DNA of 64,000 nt from Salinimicrobium marinum (lineage in GTDB: Bacteria; Bacteroidota; Bacteroidia; Flavobacteriales; Flavobacteriaceae). Location of the stretch: NCBI RefSeq assembly GCF_014651535.1, contig NZ_BMXB01000002.1, forward strand, positions 1 to 64,000, given 5' to 3'. Below, piece after piece: positions 26,701 through 35,579 of this stretch (position 1 is its first letter; each line of letters opens with the position of its first letter). A model generated the notes under the pieces. It saw only the letters and a list, made by a program, of their open reading frames with translations, ran no database searches and had not been told where the DNA came from. A program made the position numbers and the translations under genes.

Positions 26701-28050
26701 TTACTTTCTCTTATTCTTATTGTAATTTTTATCACCCCTTGTTTTTGGCTTCTTATATTTCTTTTTGACCTCTCTTTTATAAGATCCTCCAAGATTTACC
26801 TTTTTGTTTTTTTCTTTCTTCTCATGAAAAGCGGGACCGGGAGCATCTTCATCTGTGAATTTTGAAGGATTATTTATCTCCATTCCTTTAGGTTGTTCTT
26901 CAGGAATTAATTCTTTAGAAATCTCTACTTCTTCGGGAAGAGTCTTTTTAGGAATTTCCATCTTCATGAGCGATTCGATCTTTCCGAGGCCTTCCTGTTC
27001 ATTGGGAGTAGTAAGTAGAATAGAATATCCTTGCTTTTCAGCTCTTCCCGTTCTTCCTATACGGTGCATGTAGTTTTCAGGATAATCTGGAGTATCGAAA
27101 TTGATGACATGGCTTATTTCATCTATATCGAGTCCGCGGGCCATCACATCTGTAGCGACCAGGATGCGGCAAAAACCATCCTCAAACTGGCGGATACTTC
27201 TTAACCTGTAATTCTGGGTTTTATTGGAGTGGATGATGGTACATTCCTCCGGGAAAGCCGTGTTCAGGTTTTCAAAAACCCTGTCTGCCATCTTTTTATT
27301 TCCGGCAAAGATCAACGCTTTATTAAATTGATCTTTGTCCTTTAAAAGTAATTTCAGCAGATTTATTTTGGTGTAAAAATTCGGAACTTCATAGCCTGAT
27401 TGTTCTATGTTTTCCAGTGGAGTACCGCTGGCTGCTACCGAAATCTTCTCAGGTTGCCGGAAGTTTGTTTGTATTAGCTGCTCTACTTCCTCGGTCATGG
27501 TCGCAGAGAACATGATATTTTGCCTGTTTTGAGGTAAAAGTTCCATGATGTTGTTTAGCTGAAATCTAAATCCCAGGTCCAGCATCACATCTACTTCGTC
27601 AATAATTAGTTTCTGAATGGATTTTAATTGCAAATCCCTGTTGATCGTAAGATCATACAGCCTTCCGGGAGTAGCAACTATAATGTCCTGTCCCTGGGCT
27701 ACCAGTTGTTTCTGGGTATTAATATTGGTACCGCCATAAACACCAAGGATACGGGCATTTATATACTTGGTAAGCTTTTCTAATTCTTCTACCACCTGGA
27801 CGACCAGTTCCCGGGTAGGAACAATAATAAGGACGCGTGGATTCTGTTGCTCAGAATATGGTAGCATTCTAAGAACCGGAAGCGAATATGCCAGCGTTTT
27901 ACCGGTACCGGTTTGTGCTATTCCAATAACATCCCTTCCGGACATGATGGTGGAAAAAGCCTGCTCCTGAATGGGAGTGGGGGTGGAAAATCCTAAATCT
28001 TCCAATGCATTCAATAAAGGGGTGTTCAAATTTAATTCCTGAAAAGTCAC
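26701..28050 (-). CDS. DEAD-box RNA helicase (RhlE-like)
   Basis: A 449-residue helicase with the usual motifs: Q motif FSTPTPIQEQ, motif I AQTGTGKT (Lys51), PTREL, TPGR, motif II, SAT in MFSATM, and HRIGRTGRAEKQG in the second RecA domain. Motif II reads DEVD (151-154) instead of DEAD; the catalytic acidic residues are kept. From about 380 the protein has an acidic then strongly basic low-complexity tail, ending in a Lys- and Arg-rich run, as in many cold-response helicases that bind structured RNA. It is divergent from the FMN reductase gene. Confidence 0.92.
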   Translation of the reverse strand: MTFQELNLNTPLLNALEDLGFSTPTPIQEQAFSTIMSGRDVIGIAQTGTGKTLAYSLPVLRMLPYSEQQNPRVLIIVPTRELVVQVVEELEKLTKYINARILGVYGGTNINTQKQLVAQGQDIIVATPGRLYDLTINRDLQLKSIQKLIIDEVDVMLDLGFRFQLNNIMELLPQNRQNIMFSATMTEEVEQLIQTNFRQPEKISVAASGTPLENIEQSGYEVPNFYTKINLLKLLLKDKDQFNKALIFAGNKKMADRVFENLNTAFPEECTIIHSNKTQNYRLRSIRQFEDGFCRILVATDVMARGLDIDEISHVINFDTPDYPENYMHRIGRTGRAEKQGYSILLTTPNEQEGLGKIESLMKMEIPKKTLPEEVEISKELIPEEQPKGMEINNPSKFTDEDAPGPAFHEKKEKNKKVNLGGSYKREVKKKYKKPKTRGDKNYNKNKRK

Positions 28051-28149
28051 GCTGTCATATTTTTTGCAAAGGTAAACTTTAATTTTTGGCAGGACAATGC
28101 ATTAGCCGGCCAGAAGGAAGATATGTGCCATTTATCCCCATCTGTTTCG

Positions 28150-28157
28150 TATTTTTG
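28150..28157 (+). promoter_or_regulatory. -7 promoter box of the FMN reductase/pabB/tilS group
   Basis: TATTTTTG matches TAnnTTTG and lies 18 bases before the ATG at 28176. It supports that ATG rather than the longer frame start at 28086, which would lie upstream of the promoter. Confidence 0.45.
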
Positions 28158-28175
28158 AAAAAAAATGTTCCACGA

Positions 28176-28715
28176 ATGAAAAACATCTTAGCCTTTTCTG
28201 GCTCCAACAGCCCGACTTCTATAAACCATCAGTTAATATTAAATGTAACCCAACGGCTTCAGGAGCATAAGGTGGAAGTGCTGCAGCTAAGAGAGCTTAA
28301 TATCCCTTTTTACAGCATAGTTCTTGAAAAAGAGGGGATTCCGCAGGATGTAAAGTTTCTATATGAAAAGATCCTGGAGAATGATGCGCTGGTGATTTCA
28401 GTAAATGAATATAATGCCAACGTGTCGGGGTTTTTCAAAAATGTGATCGACTGGCTCTCCCGGGTTGACAGAAAGTTTTTAACGGGTAAGAAAATTCTGT
28501 TGATGAGTGCGTCGCCTGGCGAACGGGGAGGAGCTGCTGCTTTGGAGTATGTTAAAAAACAATTTCCTCGATTTGGTGGGGAGATTATTCAGAGTTTCAG
28601 CTTTCCGCAGTTTTATGACAATGTGGATTCAGAAAGGAATCTAATTATTAATGAAATCCAGGAATTGGGAATAAAAGACGTGGTAAGCAGTTTTTCTCAC
28701 GAAATTAATGAGTAA
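28176..28715 (+). CDS. NADPH-dependent FMN reductase family protein
   Basis: A 179-residue flavodoxin-like protein. The N-terminus MKNILAFSGSNSPTSINHQL holds the FMN phosphate loop (GSNSPTS), and VISVNEYNANVSGFFKNVIDWLSR and LLMSASPGERGG are the other conserved segments of the ArsH/SsuE/azoreductase-like family. The frame extends back to 28086, but those residues do not fit the family, so the ATG at 28176 is chosen. The stop codon is immediately followed by the TTG start of pabB, so the genes are probably coupled. The physiological acceptor is unknown. Confidence 0.82.
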   Translation: MKNILAFSGSNSPTSINHQLILNVTQRLQEHKVEVLQLRELNIPFYSIVLEKEGIPQDVKFLYEKILENDALVISVNEYNANVSGFFKNVIDWLSRVDRKFLTGKKILLMSASPGERGGAAALEYVKKQFPRFGGEIIQSFSFPQFYDNVDSERNLIINEIQELGIKDVVSSFSHEINE

Positions 28716-30137
28716 TTGAGAACAGGAAAGAAGGTAGAAGTAAAGGATGTTTCCCGATTTAAAGAGCAACTGCTGCAGTGGGCGCAGCAATTTGGGGAAA
28801 TAGTATGGCTGGACAGTAATAACTATAAAGACAAATATTCCGGCTATGACGCGATTCTGGCAGTGGAAGCTTTTACAGCCATTAAAACAGATTATCTCAA
28901 TGCCTTCGATCAACTTCTGGAATACCAGACCTTGACCGCCGACTGGATCTTCGGATATTTATCCTACGACCTTAAAAATGGCACGGAAGAACTCACTTCT
29001 GAAAATTTCGATGGACTCCATTTTCCTGAAATGTATTTTTTTCAGCCTAAAAAGATCTTTCTACTGAAGGGTCACGAGGTTGAAATACAGTATTTAAGAA
29101 TGGTGGATGATGAGATGGAAGAGGACTTGAAGGTGATTGAAAAAATTAAAGGAGCGAGGTTAGAGGTCAGAGAGAATTTAGACAAGAGAGAAGAGAATAA
29201 AGATACAATTCAAAATTATACAGGTGTTGAAAATCTAGAACTAAAAACTGAGAACTCAGAATCGAAAAAGCAAATTATTCAATCCATAAATTCCCAGATA
29301 AAATCGAGGCTTTCCCGAAAAACGTATCTGGAGAAAGTAAATAAAATGCTGTGGCACATTCAGCGGGGTGATATTTATGAAGCTAATTTTTGTCAGGAAT
29401 TCTTTGTGGAAAATGCAACATTAGATCCGCTTCAAACCTTTGAAAGCCTGAACACTATTTCGAATCCGCCGTTTGCTGCATTTTTAAAACTGGAAAAACA
29501 CTACCTTTTTTGCGCATCTCCCGAGAGGTATCTTCAGAAGCAAGGCAACAAGATCATTTCCCAGCCTATAAAAGGAACAGCAAGAAGAGCAGAAAATGCT
29601 GCTGAAGATGAGCAACTAATAACAGACCTTGGGAACGATCCTAAAGAACGATCTGAAAATGTAATGATCGTTGACCTGGTAAGAAATGATCTTTCAAAAA
29701 CCGGAAAAAAAGGATCGGTGGAAGTAGAGGAGCTCTGCAAGATTTATACCTTCAGGCAGGTACATCAAATGATCTCCACCGTCACATCGCAGCTCGCGGA
29801 AGGAATCCCGGCTGTAGAAGTTTTAAGATCCACGTTTCCAATGGGAAGTATGACGGGTACACCAAAGATCTCTGCCTTGAAGATCATTGAGGAACTTGAA
29901 GAATCTAAAAGAGGCTTATACAGCGGTGCAGTTGGTTACTTTACACCGAAAAGTGATTTCGATTTTAATGTGGTGATAAGAAGTATTTTGTATAATAAAG
30001 AAGCGAAATATGCTTCCTTCTCTGTAGGAAGCGCAATTACCTCCAGATCTATTCCCGAAAAAGAATATGAAGAATGCCTATTGAAAGCAAAGGCAATGCG
30101 GGAAGTCTTAGAAAAACAGCTGGAAGAATCGAACTAA
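28716..30137 (+). CDS. pabB: Aminodeoxychorismate synthase component I
   Basis: A 473-residue chorismate-utilising enzyme. The motif PIKGTARR carries the lysine characteristic of PabB, where TrpE has PIAGT. DLVRNDLSK, GSMTGTPK and YSGAVGYF complete the active site. The product, 4-amino-4-deoxychorismate, leads to folate; PabA and PabC are not in the window. The start is a TTG directly after the preceding stop codon; no in-frame ATG occurs before the conserved region. The linker around residues 145-200 is polar, low-complexity and purine-rich at the DNA level, making the protein longer than many homologues. Confidence 0.88.
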   Translation: MRTGKKVEVKDVSRFKEQLLQWAQQFGEIVWLDSNNYKDKYSGYDAILAVEAFTAIKTDYLNAFDQLLEYQTLTADWIFGYLSYDLKNGTEELTSENFDGLHFPEMYFFQPKKIFLLKGHEVEIQYLRMVDDEMEEDLKVIEKIKGARLEVRENLDKREENKDTIQNYTGVENLELKTENSESKKQIIQSINSQIKSRLSRKTYLEKVNKMLWHIQRGDIYEANFCQEFFVENATLDPLQTFESLNTISNPPFAAFLKLEKHYLFCASPERYLQKQGNKIISQPIKGTARRAENAAEDEQLITDLGNDPKERSENVMIVDLVRNDLSKTGKKGSVEVEELCKIYTFRQVHQMISTVTSQLAEGIPAVEVLRSTFPMGSMTGTPKISALKIIEELEESKRGLYSGAVGYFTPKSDFDFNVVIRSILYNKEAKYASFSVGSAITSRSIPEKEYEECLLKAKAMREVLEKQLEESN

Positions 30138-30189
30138 AATCAGCTCCCGAAAGCGCCTGGTCGATCATGGTTTCAAGAGCCTTTTTTCG

Positions 30190-30197
30190 TACATTTG
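30190..30197 (+). promoter_or_regulatory. -7 promoter box of tilS
   Basis: TACATTTG matches TAnnTTTG. It ends seven bases before the ATG at 30204, so a transcript starting at the usual distance would have almost no leader. Confidence 0.45.
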
Positions 30198-30203
30198 CCG
30201 GCT

Positions 30204-31517
30204 ATGTTAGAGGCTTTTAAAAATCATCTTCGGGAGCAGTTTCCGCCACTTCACAAAGCAAAATTATTAATTGCCATTAGTGGGGGAGTGGACAGCGTTG
30301 TGCTGACTCATTTGTGTAAAGAATCTGGCATGAGAATTTCCCTGGCGCATTGTAACTTTCACCTTAGAGGTGAAGAGAGTGATGGCGATGAACTGTTTGT
30401 TCAGGAATTTGCAGATGCGCTTGATCTGGAAGTATTTACAGAACATTTCGATACGGAAGCTTACGCGGAAGAATCTAAAACCTCGGTGCAAATGGCGGCC
30501 CGGGATCTGCGCTATCAGTGGTTCGGGGAGCTACAGAGAGATTTAAAGTTTGATTATTTGCTTACTGCTCACCATTCCAATGATGACCTGGAAACTTTTA
30601 TGATCAACTTCATCAGGGGAACCGGATTGGACGGATTAACCGGAATCCCGGAATCAAATGACGGAATTTTACGGCCTTTACTTCCTTTTTCCAGAAAGGA
30701 AATTGAGGATTATGCCCATAAAAATCATCTTAAATGGAGAGAAGACAGTAGTAATTTGTCCACAAAATACCTTCGGAATAGGATTCGCCATGAGATCATT
30801 CCAGGGCTGGAAGAATTGAATCCGCAGCTGCTGCAGAGTTTTAAGAAGACGCAGCAACACCTGAAGGAAAGTGCCTTATTGGTAGAAGATTATATTTCTG
30901 CCATTTTCCCTAAAATTGCGAAAAAAAACCAGGATGGCTACAGCTTTAATATTAAACTACTCAAAACTATCCCCAATACAAAAGCCATTTTATACGAGCT
31001 TTTCAAACCTTTTGGGTTTACAGAATGGAATGATGTCCTGCACCTTTTAGACGCCCAGGCAGGAAAGATTGTTTATTCAAAAACACATCGATTAGTAAAA
31101 GACAGGGAAAAACTGCTTCTTACCACGATTCCTTCAGAAGAAGATAATTTTAAGTTTGAAATTTCAGAAGAAGAGGCGGTTTTAATGCTTCCGGTGGGAA
31201 CTTTTCACCTGGAAACGGTTGAAACAATTTCCGAAGCAAATCAAAACGAAATATTTGTAGATAAAAACAAGCTGGATTTTCCATTGATTGTAAGAAAGTG
31301 GCAAAAAGGCGACTATTTTTATCCGTTTGGGATGGAGGGTAAGAAGAAGCTGAGCAAATTTTTCAAGGACAATAAATTATCTTTGCCCCAGAAGGAAAAC
31401 AGCCGGATTTTATCCTCAAATGATAAAGTTGTTTGGGTAATTGGCCACCGGGCAGATGCACGATTTGCCGTGGATCAATCTACTTCCAAAATTTTAAAAA
31501 TAACCTACACACCATGA
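30204..31517 (+). CDS. tilS: tRNA(Ile)-lysidine synthetase
   Basis: A 437-residue N-type ATP pyrophosphatase. The PP-loop is SGGVDS (26-31); AHCNFHLRGEESDGDE and LTAHHSNDDLETF are conserved downstream, with RNRIRHEIIPGL in the tRNA-binding part and a TilS C-terminal domain at about 365-435. It modifies the wobble cytidine of the tRNA that reads AUA and is essential in most bacteria. The frame can be extended to a TTG at 30195, but that TTG is part of the promoter-like box, so the ATG at 30204 is preferred. Its stop codon overlaps the start of dsbD by four bases. Confidence 0.92.
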   Translation: MLEAFKNHLREQFPPLHKAKLLIAISGGVDSVVLTHLCKESGMRISLAHCNFHLRGEESDGDELFVQEFADALDLEVFTEHFDTEAYAEESKTSVQMAARDLRYQWFGELQRDLKFDYLLTAHHSNDDLETFMINFIRGTGLDGLTGIPESNDGILRPLLPFSRKEIEDYAHKNHLKWREDSSNLSTKYLRNRIRHEIIPGLEELNPQLLQSFKKTQQHLKESALLVEDYISAIFPKIAKKNQDGYSFNIKLLKTIPNTKAILYELFKPFGFTEWNDVLHLLDAQAGKIVYSKTHRLVKDREKLLLTTIPSEEDNFKFEISEEEAVLMLPVGTFHLETVETISEANQNEIFVDKNKLDFPLIVRKWQKGDYFYPFGMEGKKKLSKFFKDNKLSLPQKENSRILSSNDKVVWVIGHRADARFAVDQSTSKILKITYTP

Positions 31518-33529
31518 GATTATTACTGTTTTTTGCCTTTTTTGGCATTTCTTTTTTTACTGCTTCTGCACAGATTTTTGATAATGAAAATTTTGGAAAT
31601 TCCAGTATTGAGAATCCTATTGAGTGGGAGGCTTCGATGGAAAAAGAAAACGACAGTATCTACGAGCTTGTTTTTAAAGCCACTCTAGAGCCGGGCTGGC
31701 ACTTATATTCGCAGGAGGAGGCCGATATTGAAATTGCACCAATTCCTACAGAGTTCACCTATAACACCTCTTCAGATACTTATGAACTGATTGGAGAAAC
31801 CGAAGAGCCTGACTCCGAGCCTTATTTCGATCAGGTCTTTGAAGCCAATATTACATATTTTGAAGATGAAGCTACTTTTCGACAGAAAATAAAAGTCTTG
31901 AATCCTGTAGATTCTGAAATGGAAATAACCGCTGAAGTTTATTTTTCTGTGTGTGATGATGAAAAATGTCTTCCACCCGAAACAGAGAGATTTACTTTTT
32001 CCCTGGCGGGCAATGAAGTTACCGAAGGTTTTGCAGATCTTGAAGTAGCCGGTAAAGACCTTGAGTTGACAAAAAATCTGAATATCAATCTACAGGGAAC
32101 ATCCAATTATGAGATAGAAAAAGAGGAGGAAAGTGGTTACTGGAATATCTTTTTTCTTGGCTTTGTAGGAGGATTGATCGCCTTGCTAACACCTTGTGTT
32201 TTCCCGATGATCCCTTTGACGGTCTCTTTTTTTACCAAGGGTGCCAAGAACGCCAAAAGAGGGTTGATTAATGCTATCATGTATGGCATTTTTATCTTTT
32301 TGATCTATCTTTTACTTAGTTTGCCGTTCCATTTGCTGGACTCTGTGAATCCAGAGATCCTCAATAACATATCTTCCAATGCCACATTAAACCTTATCTT
32401 TTTTGTCATTTTCATCGTATTTGCATTTTCCTTTTTTGGGTATTATGAAATTACATTGCCTAATTCCTGGAGCAGTAAAATGGATGATAAGGCTTCCAGT
32501 TTTGGAGGTTTGATCGGGATCTTTTTTATGGCGTTGACCTTGGCAATCGTCTCGTTTTCCTGTACCGGACCAATTCTTGGCTCTTTGCTGGGAGGCTCTT
32601 TGACGAGCGACGGGGGTGCAACGCAGCTGTCGTTCGGTATGGGGGGATTTGGACTCGCACTGGCGCTTCCGTTTGCCCTGTTTGCGCTTTTCCCAAACTG
32701 GCTTAATTCCCTTCCCAAAAGTGGTGGATGGTTGAATACGGTAAAAGTGGTGCTTGGATTTATTGAACTGGCGCTTGCTTTCAAATTCCTTTCAAATGCA
32801 GATCTGGTTCAACATTGGGATCTTCTTAAAAGGGAAATCTTTATTGGAATATGGATTGCAATCGGTATTGCCATGATCCTTTATTTATTCGGAATAATCC
32901 GTTTTCCCCACGATGGACCTAAAACCAGGCTGAATAAAGGGCGACTTTTCTTCGGAATAATTACGCTCGCTTTTGTGGTTTATTTGATCCCGGGGGTTAC
33001 CAATACCAGCTATGCGAACCTGAGATTGTTAAGCGGATTTCCACCACCATTGTACTATAGTGTCTATGAAAAAGATACCGAAGGTCCATTGGGGCTAAAA
33101 GCTTATAAAGATTTTGATGAAGGAGTGGCGGCAGCCGAAGCCCAGAATAAGCCGATCTTACTCGATTTCACCGGATTTACCTGTGTTAATTGTAGAAAAA
33201 TGGAAGAACAGGTGTGGAGTGATCCCGAAGTTTTTGAAACCATTAGGGATGAATACATTCTAATTTCCCTTTATGTGGATGACCGGGAAGAACTTTCAGA
33301 AAAAGATCAGTTTAACTACCAGAGACCTTCCGGAGGGATCAAAAAGATTGAAACCGTTGGTGATAAATGGGCGACTTTTCAAACCCTGAATTTCAGGAAT
33401 AATTCTCAGCCTTATTACGTGTTGCTCGATAGTGAAATGAATCTTTTGAGCGAACCGGTAGGATATACTCCCAATGCAGAAGAATACGCTGCGTGGCTTG
33501 AAACAGGACTAACTAATTTCTCGGAGTAA
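31514..33529 (+). CDS. dsbD: Thiol:disulfide interchange protein DsbD
   Basis: A 671-residue membrane protein with three parts: a signal peptide (MRLLLFFAFFGISFFTASAQ) and N-terminal periplasmic DsbD-alpha domain with VCDDEKCLPPE; a central CcdA-like membrane domain with about eight helices, including LLTPCVFPMIP and VSFSCTGPILG; and a C-terminal thioredoxin domain with FTCVNCRKMEE (C557 and C560). It carries electrons from cytoplasmic thioredoxin to periplasmic partners, for disulfide isomerisation or cytochrome c maturation. The ATG at 31514 overlaps the tilS stop codon (ATGA). The open frame to 31433 lies inside tilS and is rejected. Confidence 0.92.
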   Translation: MRLLLFFAFFGISFFTASAQIFDNENFGNSSIENPIEWEASMEKENDSIYELVFKATLEPGWHLYSQEEADIEIAPIPTEFTYNTSSDTYELIGETEEPDSEPYFDQVFEANITYFEDEATFRQKIKVLNPVDSEMEITAEVYFSVCDDEKCLPPETERFTFSLAGNEVTEGFADLEVAGKDLELTKNLNINLQGTSNYEIEKEEESGYWNIFFLGFVGGLIALLTPCVFPMIPLTVSFFTKGAKNAKRGLINAIMYGIFIFLIYLLLSLPFHLLDSVNPEILNNISSNATLNLIFFVIFIVFAFSFFGYYEITLPNSWSSKMDDKASSFGGLIGIFFMALTLAIVSFSCTGPILGSLLGGSLTSDGGATQLSFGMGGFGLALALPFALFALFPNWLNSLPKSGGWLNTVKVVLGFIELALAFKFLSNADLVQHWDLLKREIFIGIWIAIGIAMILYLFGIIRFPHDGPKTRLNKGRLFFGIITLAFVVYLIPGVTNTSYANLRLLSGFPPPLYYSVYEKDTEGPLGLKAYKDFDEGVAAAEAQNKPILLDFTGFTCVNCRKMEEQVWSDPEVFETIRDEYILISLYVDDREELSEKDQFNYQRPSGGIKKIETVGDKWATFQTLNFRNNSQPYYVLLDSEMNLLSEPVGYTPNAEEYAAWLETGLTNFSE

Positions 33530-33601
33530 CTGAACGGAATCTTTTAGTGGCGCTTTTTGCGGGAATTTCTATCTTTAGGGATTTTTAAACAAATCCACGG
33601 T

Positions 33602-35449
33602 ATGAAAATATTCAGAAAAACGTTTTTCTTCATCTGTTTTTTAACAGCTGTATCTGTATTTCCACAAACAACCTTAGATTATGATGTTTCAGAACATTAT
33701 ACCAAGCAGGAAGTGGAAATCACCATGCGTGATGGCATAAAGCTTCACACAACTATTTACTCTCCCAAAGACACTTCCAGGGAATATCCCCTGATCATGT
33801 CCCGCACGCCCTATAGTTCCAGACCATACGGCGAAGACCAGTTTCGGTCAAAAATTGGTCCCAATGAATACCTGATGAAGGAAGGTAATATTATAGTTTA
33901 TCAGGATGTACGCGGGAGATGGATGAGTGAAGGTACTTACGATAATATGCGGCCATTCAATCCGGATAAATCTGGAAAAGAAGTAGATGAGGCCAGTGAT
34001 ACATACGATACGATCGAATGGCTGGTGAATAATGTAGAAAACAATAACGGAAGAGTAGGAGTATGGGGAATTTCCTACCCCGGATTTTACTCTACCTATT
34101 CTTTGCTAAGCTCACATCCTGCGCTTAAGGCAGTATCACCACAGGCACCCATCGGAGATTTTTTCTTTGACGACTTTCACCACAATGGAGCTTATTTATT
34201 GAGTTACTGGAGAGCCACGGCACTATTTGGATATGAAAAAGAGGAGCCAACCACCGAAGCCTGGTATACTTTACCCGAACTGGGGACCCAGGATCAATAT
34301 CAGTTTTTTCTGGATGCAGGTCCATTGAGTAATCTCGATAAGTATTACGGGGAAGACAATGTTTTCTGGCAGCAGCTCAAGGAACATCCCAATTATGATG
34401 ATTTCTGGCAAAAAAGAGGAATTATTCAGCATTTGGATAATGTGGAACCAGCGGTAATGGTAGTGGGTGGATTATTTGATGCCGAGGATCTATACGGCCC
34501 ATTTGAGACTTATAAAGCCATTGAAAAGTCTGGCAACAATTACAGTATGCTGGTTATGGGACCCTGGAGCCATGGGGACTGGGCGCGGCAAAATGAGCGG
34601 CAGGCTGTAGGCAATGTGTATTTTGGAGATAATCTTTCTGAACATTTTCAGCAGGATGTGGAAACAAAGTTTTTCAATCAATTTCTGAAGGGGAGCGGAG
34701 ATAAATCTGTAGGCTTACCCGAAGCTTATATGTACGATACAGGTCTTAGAACCTGGAAGTCTTATGAAGCATGGCCTCCCAAAGAAACTACAAAAAGATC
34801 CTTTTTCCTGAATGATGATCAGGAGCTAGCAGAAGAAGCCGGGACGGAAGCAGAAGAATTTGTAAGTGATCCTAAGAAGCCGGTTCCTTATTCTGAAGAC
34901 GTCAAAATGGTTTTTACTCCGAGAAAATACATGACCGATGACCAACGGTTTGCTGCCCGTCGACCTGATGTGTTGGTATATGAAACGGAAGTTTTAAAGG
35001 AAGATATTACCCTGTCTGGAGAAGTTTTGGCAAAGCTACAGGTTGCAACTACCGGAACTGCGGCAGACTGGGTAGTGAAAATTGTGGATGTATATCCTCC
35101 CGATGCCGAAGATTTTGAAGAAACCCAGGACCATCTTAAAATGAGCAATTACCACATGATGGTGCGCAGTGAGGTGATGAGAGGAAGATTCAGAAATAGC
35201 TTTTCTGAACCGGAACCATTTGTACCGAATGAAAAAACAGCTGTGAATATTAAACTTCAGGATGTGCATCATACGTTCAAAAAGGGCCATAAACTACAAA
35301 TTCAGGTTCAGAGCACCTGGTTCCCATTGATCGACCTTAATCCGCAGACTTATGTGGATAATATATTTGAAGCAGAAGAGAAAGATTTTCAGAAGCAGAC
35401 CCATAAGGTCTTTCATGATTCCGAAATAGAATTTACTGTACTGGAATAA
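33602..35449 (+). CDS. CocE/NonD-family hydrolase (X-Pro dipeptidyl-peptidase S15-like)
   Basis: A 615-residue exported enzyme. The signal peptide (MKIFRKTFFFICFLTAVSVFPQ) supports the ATG at 33602 over the open frame to 33557. The alpha/beta hydrolase domain has the nucleophile elbow GVWGISYPG (Ser158). The acid (GGLFDAED) and histidine (GPWSHGDW) segments are recognisable. A C-terminal jelly-roll domain (from about 430) follows, typical of cocaine esterase and S15 peptidases. Substrates in the family include acyl esters, beta-lactam precursors and Xaa-Pro peptides; here the substrate is unknown. The next gene is another predicted exported hydrolase. Confidence 0.87.
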   Translation: MKIFRKTFFFICFLTAVSVFPQTTLDYDVSEHYTKQEVEITMRDGIKLHTTIYSPKDTSREYPLIMSRTPYSSRPYGEDQFRSKIGPNEYLMKEGNIIVYQDVRGRWMSEGTYDNMRPFNPDKSGKEVDEASDTYDTIEWLVNNVENNNGRVGVWGISYPGFYSTYSLLSSHPALKAVSPQAPIGDFFFDDFHHNGAYLLSYWRATALFGYEKEEPTTEAWYTLPELGTQDQYQFFLDAGPLSNLDKYYGEDNVFWQQLKEHPNYDDFWQKRGIIQHLDNVEPAVMVVGGLFDAEDLYGPFETYKAIEKSGNNYSMLVMGPWSHGDWARQNERQAVGNVYFGDNLSEHFQQDVETKFFNQFLKGSGDKSVGLPEAYMYDTGLRTWKSYEAWPPKETTKRSFFLNDDQELAEEAGTEAEEFVSDPKKPVPYSEDVKMVFTPRKYMTDDQRFAARRPDVLVYETEVLKEDITLSGEVLAKLQVATTGTAADWVVKIVDVYPPDAEDFEETQDHLKMSNYHMMVRSEVMRGRFRNSFSEPEPFVPNEKTAVNIKLQDVHHTFKKGHKLQIQVQSTWFPLIDLNPQTYVDNIFEAEEKDFQKQTHKVFHDSEIEFTVLE

Positions 35450-35579
35450 TTATGATGATCTATAGAAAAAAACATGTATTTCATTTATTTAAGAAGTGAA
35501 GTAAATGCTGCTGCGTGTTTTTTTCTTAATTTCACCTACTGAAAATGTCTCCGCATTTCTTTTTAACATCATTTCTTCT

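Noticed and set aside
26683-26865. Open frame of 60 codons, plus strand, before the helicase gene end
   Set aside because: It mostly overlaps the Lys-rich helicase tail in antisense, which creates hydrophobic chance frames.
26701-28050. Treating the DEVD motif of the helicase as inactivating
   Set aside because: The two acidic residues that bind magnesium and activate water are kept; only the third position differs, and such variants occur among active DExD helicases.
30195-30203. TTG start codon for tilS
   Set aside because: The TTG is part of the TACATTTG promoter-like box, and an ATG follows nine bases later at the normal family start.
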